NCBI GenBank assembly: GCA_028829895.1 | Contig: CM054177.1 | Span: 50,100,164-50,164,163 of the forward strand | Length of the DNA: 64,000 bases | Reading direction: 5' to 3' | Source: Sinotaia quadrata | Taxonomy: Eukaryota > Mollusca > Gastropoda > Architaenioglossa > Viviparidae | Shown: positions 12,366 through 25,699 of the stretch, piece after piece | Layout: the number at the start of each line of letters is the position of its first letter | Numbering within the stretch: position 1 is the first letter of the stretch | Notes under the pieces: model-generated | What the model was told of the DNA's origin: nothing | What the model saw: only the letters and a program-made list of their open reading frames with translations | Databases searched by the model: none | Translations under genes and position numbers: made by a program

Positions 12366-13304
12366 TCCTGCAAAGTTTAAGATATTCGATACTTTTGATT
12401 ACCAGTGGAAAGGAATAGGAAAAAGAGATGCCAATTTAAAAAGAAAAAAAATAATAACTTGAATCAGTTAAGTGACCTAGTTATCGAAGACATGCTATTT
12501 TAAACTGTAAACTCAAAGCAGTCCAAGAGTTGTAATATGCTCAACCGGTCATAAACATTGTGTAGTTCTTCTTAATAATAATTGTTTTTCTAAATAATTA
12601 GTTGTGAAAGTATTGCCAAATTGAATTAATAACAAGAAAACAAATAGTACATTAAAACAAAAAGATATTATTGTTTGTAGCATCATTTCTAAGAAATAAC
12701 TCAACAAAATAAAATTATTTGCATCATTGTTAATTACTATGGTCTCTACTAGACCAGTACATTTATAGTACATTTTTCTTAGTGAGTCTAAATATAAATT
12801 TTCAATAGTGTGCTATTATAGTGATGAGAGTACCAACACTGTGTAATAAACAGTAACAGCAAATTATTTTAGTACACGGTATTAGAATAATATTATAGTT
12901 ATGATTACCATTATTTTATATATATTGTTTGTGAGATTACTAAAATTGTGTTAACATTAATTACCATTAAAATAGTGCCATAGTGCATTGACTTTTGTTA
13001 ACGATATTTCCACCCAATTGTAAATCAGATATTCCGTACTGATGAGGTGGAGTTATTTATTACCCAACGCGTTCTAATGTGCGTTTATCTTCATAGTGTA
13101 ATTTGGTCTGGCATCAAGACATTCAGTGTCAATTATGCTGAAAGCTAGCTGAAATTTACTACACATTCTGATTTCAAGAAATGTAAGGTCAGAAGCTTTG
13201 TGCCTCAAATGAACTGCGCATGTGCTGATAATAGATGATAATAGAAACACCTTACGAGTCCCTATAACAAAGCAGATTGAAGTGCGTGCGTCGACAAGAT
13301 ACAG

Positions 13305-13428
13305 CTTAAAGAATAATGTAAAAGTATACATTTATAGATGACGCATCTTAAAGAATAATGTAAATGTATACATTTATAGATGACGCATCTTAAAGAATAA
13401 TGTAAATGTATACATTTATAGATGACGT
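13305..13428. repeat. 42-bp minisatellite, 3 copies
   Basis: The unit gacgcatcttaaagaataat plus gtaaatgtatacatttatag repeats three times in the intron upstream of gene 1's third exon. Confidence 0.85.
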
Positions 13429-13505
13429 GGTTTGGGATGATGATTTCTATGTACTATTTGTGCTTATTTTGCAATTATTTCTTCTAAATTTAATTCGAAT
13501 TTCAG

Positions 13506-14090
13506 AAAAGCTGGACTAAAGTGTTTGACATTAAGAGGATACTGCAAGGAAATAGCTCCTGACAAGAAAAAAAGAAAGAAAACCACCGAAACAAGAACTG
13601 TGCACATATCGCACATAGAACCCTCCGAAACAAATACTACTACTAGGAACTCCGAAACAAATACTACTACTAGGAACTCCGAAACAAATACTACTACTAG
13701 GAACTCCGAAACAAATACTACTACTAGGAACTCCGAAACAAATACTACTACTAGGAACTCCGAAACAAATACTACTACTAGGAACTCCGAAACAAATACT
13801 ACTACTAGGAACTCCGAAACAAATACTACTACTAGGAATATAGAAGAAACAGGAAATTCATTGGAGACGGAGGCATTAAAGGAAAATACTGATACGATCG
13901 AAAAAGACAGCAAAGAAATAGCTCCTAAAAAACTATTTCCAAAAAAACAGATGGCAAATAGCGATTGGGCAACAGTGTTTGTGGAAGGTCAATGGCGATT
14001 TGTTCATTTATACATGGCGTTTCGTAAACAAACGACTTCACAAAAGGAAGACGTGTTAATAGAAAAAACAGGAACGGCAATGAGAGACAG
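13506..14090 (+). CDS. Gene 1 exon: TG-like domain, C-terminal half, with Thr/Asn repeat insert
   Basis: The exon is 585 bp, with acceptor aatttcag, donor ACAG|gtaaac, and phase 2 at both ends. It opens with KAGLKCLTLRGYCKE, the strand after the nucleophile helix in KY proteins (KAGxxCxxxRGxxK in gene 2 as well). About eight copies of SETNTTTRN (27 bp each, ~13630-13838) follow, then an acidic and Lys-rich stretch. The domain then resumes with NSDWATVFVEGQWRFVH, equivalent to HAWNxVxLxxxWxLID of active transglutaminase-like domains. The His is Ser and the Asp is His, so two triad residues are lost. The repeat lies in the loop between these strands and lengthens it by about 110 residues. Confidence 0.85.
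13630..13838 (+). repeat. Coding 27-bp tandem repeat (SETNTTTRN), about 8 copies
   Basis: The repeats are nearly identical and in frame, and encode a polar 9-residue unit. Each copy contains an N-T-T sequon, but the protein is probably intracellular. The near-identity suggests recent expansion. Confidence 0.95.
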
Positions 14091-14250
14091 GTAAACAAAT
14101 CAATCAAAGTAATGAATAAACATTAATTTCATGCCATAAAAGTATGAATATCATTGAAATCCGATCAATTATGGACAACAAAAATCAGATGAAAATACAG
14201 AATTGTGCATTGATAGTCGATACAGAGACGAGCACACAATTCGACATGTT

Positions 14251-14253
<3 letters not shown>

Positions 14254-14329
<76 letters not shown>
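14254..14329. repeat. (GA)n microsatellite
   Basis: About 38 GA dinucleotides lie in the intron between gene 1's third and fourth exons. A short (AT)n run follows at 14489-14512. Confidence 0.97.
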
Positions 14330-14331
<2 letters not shown>

Positions 14332-14609
14332 TGATGGATGCATCACTCTCTCACATATAGATACCACTTTCTCACGCTTTCTCTTTCTCATGAATAACTG
14401 TATATACATATAAACAAATAGTCCGTATTGTCTCACTCAAACATAGACACACACACAGAAAAAATATACTTAAGTCTTTCTCTCTCTCTTATATATATAT
14501 ATATATATATAATGAAATTACATTATTGCAATTCTATATAATAGAGTGTATATAATTTTAGTATTTTATTTTACATATATATATCTTTTAACTTTTTATG
14601 TGTAAACAG

Positions 14610-15474
14610 AGATGAAAAACTATGTCGAAATGTAGACGAAAAATACTTTTTCCCGGAACCTGATCAATTTATTTGGATGTGCCGACCTGTAGAGAATCAA
14701 TGGCAATTGGTGAAAGGCAACACATGGACCTGGCAAAACTTCATCAAGGGCCAAGTACCGAAGATAGAAAATCCACAAAAGCCACTCAAAGAACGTGTTT
14801 TATTATCGTGTCATCACTGTTCGAATCCATGCAAATCCTGTTCGTGGAAGTCAGTATTAAATATTTTCTTTTGCCCATGTACCATTATTCTTGAATGTTA
14901 TAATCTTTGTTCTAAACCAAGTTGTTCCTCAAACCACTCATGTGTATGTGAGCCATGTGCACTTCCTAAGGATCCTTGTTCTTGCTGCGGCTCATGTGTA
15001 TGTGAGCCATGTGCACTTCCTAAGGATCCTTGTTCTTGCTGCGGCTCATGTGTATGTGAGCCATGTGCACTTCCTAAGGATCCTTGTTCTTGCTGCGGCT
15101 CATGTGTTTGTGAGCCAGGTGCACTTCCTAAGGATCCTTGTTCTTGCTGCGGCTCATGTGTTTGTGAGCCATGTGCACTTCCTAAGGATCCTTGTTCTTG
15201 CTGCGGCTCATGTGTTTGTGAGCCATGTACATTACAGGATCTGCGATCTTGCTGCCGTTCATGTGTGCATGAGCTATGTGAGTCGTGTTGCTCATGTCCG
15301 CATACCGTGTACACTTCGCAGCCATCACAAGCATATTGTACAGATAACTGTATGTCTGGTTTATGCATACAAAGAAAAGTTCATTCGTCTGACGAGAAGC
15401 CGAGCAGACCAAGGCCAAGGCCAAAGTCTTCAAGTAGAGCGTGCTCGTGTGTCTCTTGGCCACCTAAAGTATGA
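14610..15474 (+). CDS. Gene 1 last exon: truncated KY C-terminal domain plus Cys-rich repeat tail
   Basis: The acceptor is tgtaaacag, and the codon AG|A joins the previous exon. The first ~50 residues (EKYFFPEPDQFIWMC, then NQWQLV) match the start of the KY C-terminal domain in gene 2 (EFFFLTDPDHLIHTC...QWQLL) and gene 3 (EFFFMPNPEDMVHFC...WQLL). The domain then stops short: genes 2 and 3 have 313-338 residues here. A cysteine-rich region replaces it: CHHCSNPCKSCSW, then about six 18-residue repeats of the form SCVCEPCALPKDPCSCCG, then degenerate Cys pairs, and a basic end RPRPRPKSSSRACSCVSW. The TGA is at 15472-15474. The donor-like AAA|gtatgagt at 15468/15469 overlaps it. The tail could bind metal or form disulfides; that is inference only. 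Confidence 0.8.
14942..15240 (+). repeat. Coding 54-bp tandem repeat (18-residue Cys-rich unit)
   Basis: There are five near-perfect copies and a partial sixth. Each unit carries six cysteines in the spacing C-x-C-x-x-C-x(6)-C-x-C-C. All three forward frames stay open, but the frame continuing the upstream KY homology is the coding one. Confidence 0.95.
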
Positions 15475-17532
<2,058 letters not shown>

Positions 17533-17661
17533 TGTTTTAGAAAGACTATCTACATCGGTGATACTGAGAGTGATTATCCTCTTCCTTCACCTCCGAACAG
17601 TCCGAAAGAAGTAATCATCAGGGATGCTAACTTTGTGGATATCGACAATAATGTGAAAGGG
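17533..17661 (+). CDS. Gene 2 lead exon (Pro-rich, FVDID motif)
   Basis: The peptide KTIYIGDTESDYPLPSPP leads to DANFVDIDNNVKG. It aligns with the lead exons of genes 1 and 3 and with the F-x-x-I-D motif before the KY core. Two acceptors are possible. The first, ctctcag at 17532, gives a phase-0 exon of 43 codons, matching the phase of the paralogues. The second, ttttag at 17540, gives a different phase. The donor is the weak GGG|gtgtgt at 17661. The phase-0 acceptor could also receive gene 1's last exon. Confidence 0.7.
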
Positions 17662-18009
17662 GTGTGTGCTGAATAACAGTAAACGTATATACTTTAGTAA
17701 CGTTTTATACGTATTTATATATATTCAGTAACATTTTACATGTATTTTAGTAATAGTTTACACATATTTATATACATATTGTATGCAAGCAGTAATATTT
17801 TACACACACACACACACACATACAATATATATATATATATGTTGCACTTTGCAACATTTTAATATAATTACATTCATTTAGTAGCATTTTGCACATATTT
17901 ATAAATATTTAGTAGCAGTTTACACAGACTGTAAACACGGCAACGTGCACAAACTAAATATTAAATAGGCATTTAGTAATATTTTACAAAGCCAATGGCA
18001 CAGGGAAAA

Positions 18010-18690
18010 ACAATGTGCACAACATAAACATTATGCATACATTTAAAAGCAAAATGCACAGGTAATGTACAGAAGAAAAAAACACATTTATTAGCAATGT
18101 ACACAATTTAAGCCATATGTATACATTTAATAGCAATGTACACAATTTAAGCCATATGTATACATTTAGTAGCAATGTACACATGTAATGTACACAATTT
18201 AAGCCATATGCATACACTTAATAGCCATATGCATACACTTAATAGCAATGTACACAATTTAAGCCATATGCATACACTTAATAGCAATGTACACATGTAA
18301 TGTACACAATTTAAGCCATATGCATACACTTAATAGCAATGTACACATGTAATGTACACAATTTAAGCCATATGCATACACTTAATAGCAATGTACACAT
18401 GTAATGTACACAATTTAAGCCATATGCATACACTTAATAGCAATGTACACATGTAATGTACACAATTTAAGCCATATGCATACACTTAATAGCAATGTAC
18501 ACAATTTAAGCCATATGCATACACTTAATAGCAATGTACACATGTAATGTACACAATTTAAGCCATATGTATACACTTAATAGCAATGTACACAATTTAA
18601 GCCATAGGCATACACTTAATAGCAATGTACACATGTACACAATTTAAGCCATAAGCATACACTTAATAGCAATGTACACAGGATGAACAG
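18010..18690. repeat. Minisatellite of 30-50 bp units (gene 2 intron)
   Basis: Units built from aatttaagccatatgcatac, acttaatagcaatgtacaca and tgtaatgtacac alternate in variable order over about 680 bp. The flanks at 17662-18009 and 18691-19437 are AT-rich with a short CA/TA run near 17805-17840, and hold nothing recognised. Confidence 0.9.
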
Positions 18691-19436
18691 TATGTAATCA
18701 GTGGAAGATACCAAGATCAATATCTCTAAGGATATAACGTTTTTGCTCATTTCTCTCAATCATTGACGATTAAAGTAAATTACATACTTAATTTTAAATG
18801 TGTTTTCTTTTTTCTAGGAACACCATTATTGATAAATATGCAATTATTTACAATTATTTTCGCAATCAAAATCACAACAATTGAAGATAATTACAAAATG
18901 TCTTTATGAAATTGACATGTCGATCACACATTTGATTACGTCATTTTAAAGACGTTTCAGTTCCCGACAGTACGTTCAGTTTTGAGTCTGTACTTAATGA
19001 CTGTATTTGATGATTCTCTACTTAATGAATTTGTATTTAATAATTCTGTATATAGTGATTCATTATTTGATAAATTGATTCGATACTTGAAAGAAACATC
19101 CAGTATTGATAAATAATTTCTTTTGACACAGTTAAAGTTCAGTACAAAACAAATAATTTCGGGTGTGTATAATTCATTACCAATCGTGATAATTAATTTC
19201 TGATTTTTCTAATAATTATAATTATCCATAGATAATTCATTGTTATTTCCTCACTGTGTATTTCATTTCTTGTGAAATCGGTTAATTACAGAATTTGTTA
19301 AGACATTTCTTAGGTGAATTATGCAGAATGAATATAAAAGATTTCTACTTACAAGCGCATTTGATGTATAGTATTTCAACAGTATATCAGTTGCAAATAA
19401 TGTAAAAAAAACACGAAAAATGTATTAATAAATGGT

Positions 19437-19698
<262 letters not shown>

Positions 19699-19705
19699 CT
19701 CGAAG

Positions 19706-19935
19706 GTATCATTTGACGACAACTATGACTCGTTCTTCAACGACTTATTTGAAGACCTCCAAACTGACGTCCAGAAATTGAGAGCGCTATTCCGATGGTA
19801 TGCTGACAATCATGATCTAAAAGACAGAATTCTCGAGGAAGGAAACGGAAAGTTCATTTTAACTCCAGGTGGTAAGATTAAACTCCGACACACTGACCAC
19901 ATGAGTCACCCTGAGTACTTTACCCTTTTATGCAG
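19706..19935 (+). CDS. Gene 2 exon: TG-like domain, N-terminal half
   Basis: The exon is 230 bp, with acceptor tcctcgaag and donor GCAG|gtttgg, and runs from phase 0 to phase 2. The peptide VSFDDNYDSFFNDLFEDLQ, then DVQKLRALFRWYADNHD, matches the family helix signature, and it ends in EYFTLLCR. Aligned on the terminal L-C, the nucleophile position carries His, and there is no other Cys nearby. The loss of the nucleophile is clearer here than in gene 1. Confidence 0.85.
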
Positions 19936-19984
19936 GTTTGGGTTTATTTCTTGTCATAATAAGAGCAAATATCTGAAAATAATG

Positions 19985-20255
19985 TGCAAGCAAGTTTTTA
20001 TTTTTTGTGATAATTAAAACAAATATCTCAAGCTAAATGTACTAAGAAAGTTTTATTTTTTGTGATAATTAAAACAAATATCTCAGGCTAAATGTACTAA
20101 GAAAGTTTTATTTTTTTTTGTGATAATTAAAACAAATATCTCAGGCTAAATGTACTAAGAAAGTTTTATTTTTTGTGATAATTAAAACAAATATCTCAGG
20201 CTAAATGTACTAAGAAAGTTGTATTTTTTGTGATAATTAAAGAAAATATATTAAA
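19985..20255. repeat. 55-bp minisatellite, about 5 copies
   Basis: The unit contains ctcaggctaaatgtactaag and ttttttgtgataattaaaac, and lies in the intron right after the donor at 19935. The following 20256-20620 is AT-rich intron with no other feature. Confidence 0.88.
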
Positions 20256-20620
20256 AGGCTTAACTTTCTTGTCATAATTAGAGCAAATATTTGAAAATGA
20301 GTAATTCCAAAATCGATTTGTCTTTTATTAGCTCATCATCACAACACAGATCGCAATTGCTTTCCTTTATTGTCTTTAAATAGTAGATTTTATTATTAGC
20401 GAATGACTACAACAGAGATTTTCATTGTTTCATTTATTGTCTTGATATAGTAGATTTTATTTTGAGAGAATGACTCGCAACAAAGATCTCCATTGTTACT
20501 TTTATTGTATATAAATAGTCGTTCTTATTATTAGAGAATATCTCTTTTAATTTAATTTGGAGCAGGTGTGAACATTTCGAACACATTTCTCAGGATCATA
20601 TAGTGTGATCATTCTTGCAG

Positions 20621-20833
20621 AAAGGCCGGCTTTAAATGCGTTCTAATTCGAGGGCGATGCAAGCGAGCTGATGTGTATAGGGTGGGTGAGAAAACATTGA
20701 ATCAGAAACGCGTTTGGAACGCTGTTTACCTCAACAATAATTGGCGCCTCATCAACACAGAAGAAGCGTTTTATATTCGTGAGATTGAAGAGAGAATCGA
20801 ATTCGACATCAATGGGGAAAAATCAACAGTAAT
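20621..20833 (+). CDS. Gene 2 exon: TG-like domain, C-terminal half
   Basis: The exon is 213 bp, with acceptor attcttgcag and donor AAT|gtaaat, and phase 2 at both ends. It reads KAGFKCVLIRGRCKR, then RVWNAVYLNNNWRLIN. In the family motif H-A-W-N-x-V...W-x-L-I-D, the His is Arg and the Asp is Asn. Together with the previous exon, all three catalytic positions are replaced. The gene 1 equivalent carries a 110-residue insert that is missing here. Confidence 0.88.
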
Positions 20834-20950
20834 GTAAATGCAGTTGACTTCTTTCTTTCTTATTTTTTTTAACAAACGCGCATGCTTTATTTCTTAGTTA
20901 TCAGTGCACATACATATATGCACAAACGCAAACCCAAACTCATGCACACA

Positions 20951-20952
<2 letters not shown>

Positions 20953-21024
<72 letters not shown>
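20953..21024. repeat. (CA)n microsatellite
   Basis: About 36 CA dinucleotides lie in the short intron before gene 2's large exon. Confidence 0.97.
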
Positions 21025-21026
<2 letters not shown>

Positions 21027-21130
21027 ATGATGAAAGTATCTGCCGACTAATAGAATATTTCCTATATTTTAATAGCACCTATTACTTCTATCATTTACAA
21101 CACATATTTATTATTTCTTTTAAAAAATAG

Positions 21131-22070
21131 ACACAACAACATCCGTAAAGAGTTAACAGAATTCTTTTTCCTGACTGACCCGGATCACTTAATTCACACA
21201 TGTTTACCTGATGACCCTCAATGGCAGCTTTTGGACACACCCATCACAGAAAATGTGTTTTTTGACGAACCATGGTTCTTTCCAGCTTATATACTGTCAT
21301 CATGGCGTCTCAACGACAGCATTAGAGGAAGAGTTACTGCTCCAGGTGGAAATTGTCAGATAAAGTTTGATCACATCGATGAAACTGATCCCAATTTCCA
21401 ATATGAACTCTACTTCAAAGAAACAATGTCAGGAAGACAATTTCCTGAAAGTTTGCAAATAGAATTGTATGTCACCAAGGAAACGCGTCAGGTCCTAACA
21501 CTGTTACCTGTTGAAGGCTTTTACTTACTTGTGGTAAATACAAGCAAGGGCGACAAACTGTATGAATTGCTACTGGAATGTACAAACATCAGCGATAAAC
21601 AAATAGAATTCCCTGCTCTTCCAGAAATTGGGTACGGGTTAACGGAGGCTGCAAAAGAGGCCGGATTGACGGAAGCATCTTGTGAAGAAGGTGTAGTTAA
21701 TGTTCAGCCAGGTGAGAAAACGACCTTTAAGTTTTATTTCAAGGGCGAGAGTTCAACAGACAGAGGGGAAACGAAAGTAGAAAGATCAATCGGTCGAGCA
21801 TCTGCACACCATGAAAATTACGAAGCCAATCTACGTGGCTATATACCTGAAAATGCAGGTAACAACGTGTCTATGCAAGTCACAACTAATGCCACTGGAG
21901 ATGATGTTAAAGTCACTGTTCAGGTACCAGAACAAAGCCAACTCCTTGCTCTTGAGATCAACACAAGACATTCAGAAGACAGGAGCGCACTAACAAATGT
22001 CATCAATTACTTACTGGCCCCTGACACAATGTTTAAAGGTGTCGACGGAAGTGTTGCCATGAAGAAAGAG
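21131..22070 (+). CDS. Gene 2 exon: KY C-terminal domain
   Basis: The exon is 940 bp, with acceptor aaaaaatag, donor AAAGAG|gtaaga, and it ends in phase 0. It begins with ELTEFFFLTDPDHLIHTCLP and DDPQWQLL, then FFPAYILSSWRL. This is the KY/hillarin C-terminal signature (F-x-P-x-P...P-x-x-x-WQLL...F...P-x-F-F). Beta-rich sequence follows (EGFYLLVVNTSKGDKLYELL; VNVQPGEKTTFKFYF; VKVTVQVPE), which suggests an immunoglobulin-like fold. The paralogous gene 3 exon at 52889-53903 aligns along its length. A (GA)n run lies 54 bp into the intron and is open in this frame but not coding. Confidence 0.9.
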
Positions 22071-22122
22071 GTAAGATCGAATGAAAGAGACGACGGGGTC
22101 TGGATCTATGGGAAAAAAGAAT

Positions 22123-22123
<1 letters not shown>

Positions 22124-22191
<68 letters not shown>
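22124..22191. repeat. (GA)n microsatellite
   Basis: A pure GA array just inside the intron after gene 2's KY C-terminal exon. Confidence 0.97.
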
Positions 22192-22192
<1 letters not shown>

Positions 22193-22564
22193 TAAAATTG
22201 GTCTAGTCAACTATTGTTTGCAAGACAACCCGTGATTGTTTTTACACCTCTCATTAAATACAATTTTGCCTTAAGCCAAATATTCACTTTTGTTTATCGA
22301 AAAGGTTAGAAATAATGGAGTATAAGTTATAGAGAGTAAAAGAATCGCTTAAGTGCAACTATAGCATGAGCGTTGTTACAGGAAAATGAATAGAAACTGC
22401 GATAATTTTTGTATACATTACAAACTATTGTGTCAACCAGTTTGAATAAAATAGGGAGACTGCTGTTTTGTAATAATTATTTACTTGAATAAAATGACCT
22501 GTTAGTTTCAAACTCATTGACATAACAATAGTACTACTACAACTATAACCACTACTGCTGAAGA

Positions 22565-23342
22565 AAACTGATGAAACAACAACAAAACAATAAACATATA
22601 GGTGGTTAAAAGAGGCAGGTATAATAGCAGAAACAGAAGCAATCAGCTGATCAAGACCAAACATTAAACGAGAAATCACACAAAAATAAAAATAATGACA
22701 ATCTCAAATTATTCCAAATGCAGACTTTGCAAAGCATGGATGAAACAATAAAACATTTACTATCAGGATTTTGGCTGGAACAGAATACACTAAAAGACAC
22801 AACGAAGTGGCAAAACTCATACATAGGAATCTATTTGAGAACTATGGCGTAAAATCCCAGAAAGAGCTTGTCACAAGCAGTCACAAGCAGTCACCGAGCA
22901 GTCACAAAAGCAGTCACCGAGGCAAAGTACGGTGGAACTTGGAGATAAAATCTAATGATTCCGACTAGAAGACCGGGCATTTCAGTTCTAAATAGGTCTA
23001 TGAGAGCAACAATAACCGATGTCGCTGTTCCTGGTGCTAGAACATAAAAAGAAGAAAATAGAAAATATACCAGAATCTCAAATTAGAAAACCAGAGACTA
23101 TGGAATGTAAAAGCAGAAGCGATAACTGTAGTGATAGGAGCCCTGTGAAAAGTAACGTCTGAGTTGGAAGGCAATGTAAATTAACTCCATGGAAACCACA
23201 GACTCACCCCACTACTCTTTGCAGCACTCATCGGAAGTGCCCACATCCTCCGTAAACCCTTGGATCTCATAGAATCTTGTTATGATTCCGAGACCTTGAT
23301 TCACAACCGACAGTCAAACAGAAGTCGTGTGGATAAGGGATG

Positions 23343-23345
<3 letters not shown>
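22565..23345 (+). mobile_element. Relic of non-LTR retrotransposon, 3' end of ORF2 (copy 1)
   Basis: This is similar over most of its length to 48936-49875 and 60765-61500. Broken frames give a Cys-containing motif (SKCRLCK in copy 3), followed by a segment typical of the C-terminus of reverse-transcriptase proteins in invertebrate LINEs. The 3' part includes agcccacatcctccg-type sequence and ends in a (TAC)n tail at 23342-23412, as is common for LINEs with microsatellite tails. Stops and frameshifts show it is dead. Compared with the others, this copy lacks the upstream LHGQYVRQADE region. Confidence 0.7.
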
Positions 23346-23374
<29 letters not shown>

Positions 23375-23823
23375 TACTACTACTATTTCTACCACTACTA
23401 CTACGACTACTATATTTTATTAATGTTCTTCTTAATTTTATTATGATTGATTGTGATGATTTTAGTGATGATTAATTATGAGGCTTGGAAAAGAAAATGA
23501 AAATTTGATTTGAAATTAAATAAGTGCTTAATTAATGAAGAGTTCAAATCTGATGATCAATATAGAGTGTTTCTGTAACGCATAGGGAGCATGATTTTAC
23601 AGATGTTTTCATGTAACGGAAAGAAAGAAAGAAAGATGCATCACAATTCATGTATTATATTTGTTGTGGTATGTGCATAGATGTACTTATGTACTGTGAT
23701 TCAACATATTTGTACATATGTATTTTGTATTGTATAAGTGTATTCGTTACTGTACGAGGTATAGATACGTAACATGTATGAATTACGTAATATTTAATAT
23801 GTAATATATTGATTAATACTCAG

Positions 23824-24022
23824 CTGGACGAGTTGAAGAGACTTGCGGAAGCTGCAAATAAGTCTGAGAACAAAAGACAAAGACAACAGCAAATACAACA
23901 GCAAACAATGTCCAACAGCAACATCACAACAACAGTCACAGTCATGGAGGAGAATGTTACCAATTCTGAAGTCACGGACACAGTCGACGAGAATCAAACC
24001 CTTATAGATAGAATCCAGCAAG
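23824..24022 (+). CDS. Gene 2 exon: helical module, first half, with Gln/Thr-rich insert
   Basis: The exon is 199 bp, with acceptor actcag and donor CAAG|gtgaga, and it ends in phase 1. It begins LDELKRLAEAANKSENKRQR and ends ENQTLIDRIQQ, matching the 94-bp exons of gene 3 (such as EIRKLEKDGKK...LLQLYQR). It is exactly 105 bp (35 codons) longer than those. The extra part is Gln-, Asn- and Thr-rich (QQQIQQQTMSNSNITTTVTV). Confidence 0.8.
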
Positions 24023-24439
24023 GTGAGATGTACATAATCTAAAACATTATTCTAGTTTGAGACAAGGCTTAGTTAAACATTATTGTATTTTAAAGACAAT
24101 TATTATATCCATTATTATATTTTGACACAATACATAGAGATTCCTATATGACATGAAGACATGTCAGATTCAATCTTTATTGATCTGAAAGCAAACTTTA
24201 TTTCCCTTGAAGGAGGAGATCGATGCATTTTACAAGGCGACACCCACCCACCCCATCTATCACAGAAATACACTGTCCCTTATTCCACTTGACCCCTTCA
24301 TATCAGTTAAGTGTCCTAATTATGTATCTTGTATTTTGCTTGGCCCCTTCATATCGATTAGTGTCCTACATATGTGTTCCATTACAAATTTCAATTACAA
24401 AGATTATTCATCATGCACCCTTCATAGAGTCAATGGCAT

Positions 24440-24830
24440 TTCATCCACGTATTCCCTCGATAGACTCAATGTCTTATTTTATCCACATCATGGACTCAGT
24501 GTCTTATTTTATCCACATATCCACATCATGGACTCAATGTCTTATTTTATCCACATCATGGGCTCAATGTCTTAATTTATCCAATATCCACATCGTGGAC
24601 TCAATGTCTTATTTTATCCACATCGTGGACTCAAAGTCTTATTTTATCCACATATCCTCATCATGGACTCAATGTTTTATTTTATCCACAAATCCACATC
24701 ATGGACTCAGTGTCTTATTTTATTCCCATATCCATTTCTTAATATCAATGACCTATTTTATCCATGTCTCCATAGACTCTATATCCTATTTTATCCACAA
24801 ATTCCCTTCATAGAGTCAATAACTGTCTTT
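24440..24830. repeat. About 30-bp minisatellite
   Basis: The unit contains ccacatcatggactcaatgt followed by cttattttat, with many variants. Translated frames of this block give long but meaningless open frames. The flanks at 24023-24439 and 24831-25284 are AT-rich intron with nothing recognised. Confidence 0.88.
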
Positions 24831-25284
24831 ATCCCATATCCGTTTATAAAGATCAACATCTTAGTTTAATACTGTTTCCTATTGTCATTCATCAAATCTA
24901 TAACAATGACTAAAGACATGAACCTATTTCTTGGTAAGGTATCAATATTTTCAAAACTAATTATTTAATAACCGATATCTCAAAAACTTTACCAAAGAAT
25001 TAAAATTGAGATATTTAGAAGATTGTGAATTAAATTAATCCAAACTATTAACCTTAACACGGTAGAGATAAATCTTTAAACATTTCATTAAATTGTTTCA
25101 TTAATTTTATTTAAATTTAAATTATATTAAACTTTTAAAATCTATAAACATCATCTTTGAATGATGCGTTGAGAATGAATGAAATGTCTTACATCTACAA
25201 AATAGGTGATTTGTATTTTTTCGTTAGGTGATCTGTATTTTTTGCTATGTAAATGGTTATGTTCTTACAATTTTTATTTTAAAG

Positions 25285-25445
25285 AGTGTGAGGTGGCTGA
25301 ACAATTTGAAAACCTGACTGATCTACAAAAAGTCCTAGCTATCGCACAAACATCACACTTAGCACCGCAAATACGTGCTACTCCTTGGTACATTAAGGCA
25401 GATCGAAAAATGAGAGTGATGGCCCTTTCCCCAGTAAATGCCGAG
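25285..25445 (+). CDS. Gene 2 exon: helical module, second half
   Basis: The exon is 161 bp, with acceptor ttttaaag and donor GCCGAG|gtatgc, and it starts mid-codon (phase 1) and ends in phase 0. The peptide ECEVAEQFENLTDLQKVL leads to QIRATPWYIKADRKMRVM. It matches gene 3's four 152-bp exons (EFxxA...DLExLxALA...W(F/Y)xxARxxLRxL). The pattern suggests paired alpha helices closed by an aromatic W-(F/Y) motif. Confidence 0.85.
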
Positions 25446-25699
25446 GTATGCCATTACAAGTCAGTTTTGTGTGGCTTAATCAGTTATGTTCGTTGAATAA
25501 AAAAAATCAGTCTGAAAATATCAGTGACAGAATGTGCTATAGAAAATATTTTTGTAGAGCACACCATCTATCCACAATATTTTATCCTTATTTTTTCCAC
25601 GAACAAATATCTTACAATCAAATTTGGAAAGGTGTTGCATACTATATATGAATAGCAGGTCTCTCTGTTTCCTCCAAATCGAACTCTCCCTTTCTCTTT

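Larger units (their letters stand above)
10799..15474 (+). other. Gene 1 span: KY/hillarin-type TG-like protein with Cys-rich tail (4 exons seen)
   Basis: Four exons (10799-10897, 11740-11963, 13506-14090, 14610-15474) join in one open frame of 591 codons including the stop. The order is: Pro-rich lead exon; first half of a transglutaminase-like domain; second half with an inserted Thr/Asn repeat; the first ~50 residues of a KY C-terminal domain; then a cysteine-rich repeat tail. Exon order and intron phases (0, 2, 2) match genes 2 and 3, so the three are paralogues. The family is known in muscle and cytoskeletal proteins (KY, hillarin). No upstream exon with a start codon was identified, so the N-terminus is incomplete. 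The final exon has a good donor overlapping its stop codon (AAA|gtatgagt, at 15468/15469) in phase 0, so the transcript could instead run on into gene 2. Confidence 0.75.

Noticed and set aside
13464..13913. 149-codon minus-strand frame (VVVFVSEFL repeats)
   Set aside because: It is the antisense shadow of the SETNTTTRN-coding repeat in gene 1.
22071..22235. Extension of gene 2's large exon through the (GA)n run to a stop
   Set aside because: The donor AAAGAG|gtaaga at 22070 fits the phase and position of the paralogous gene 3 exon, and the extension is microsatellite.
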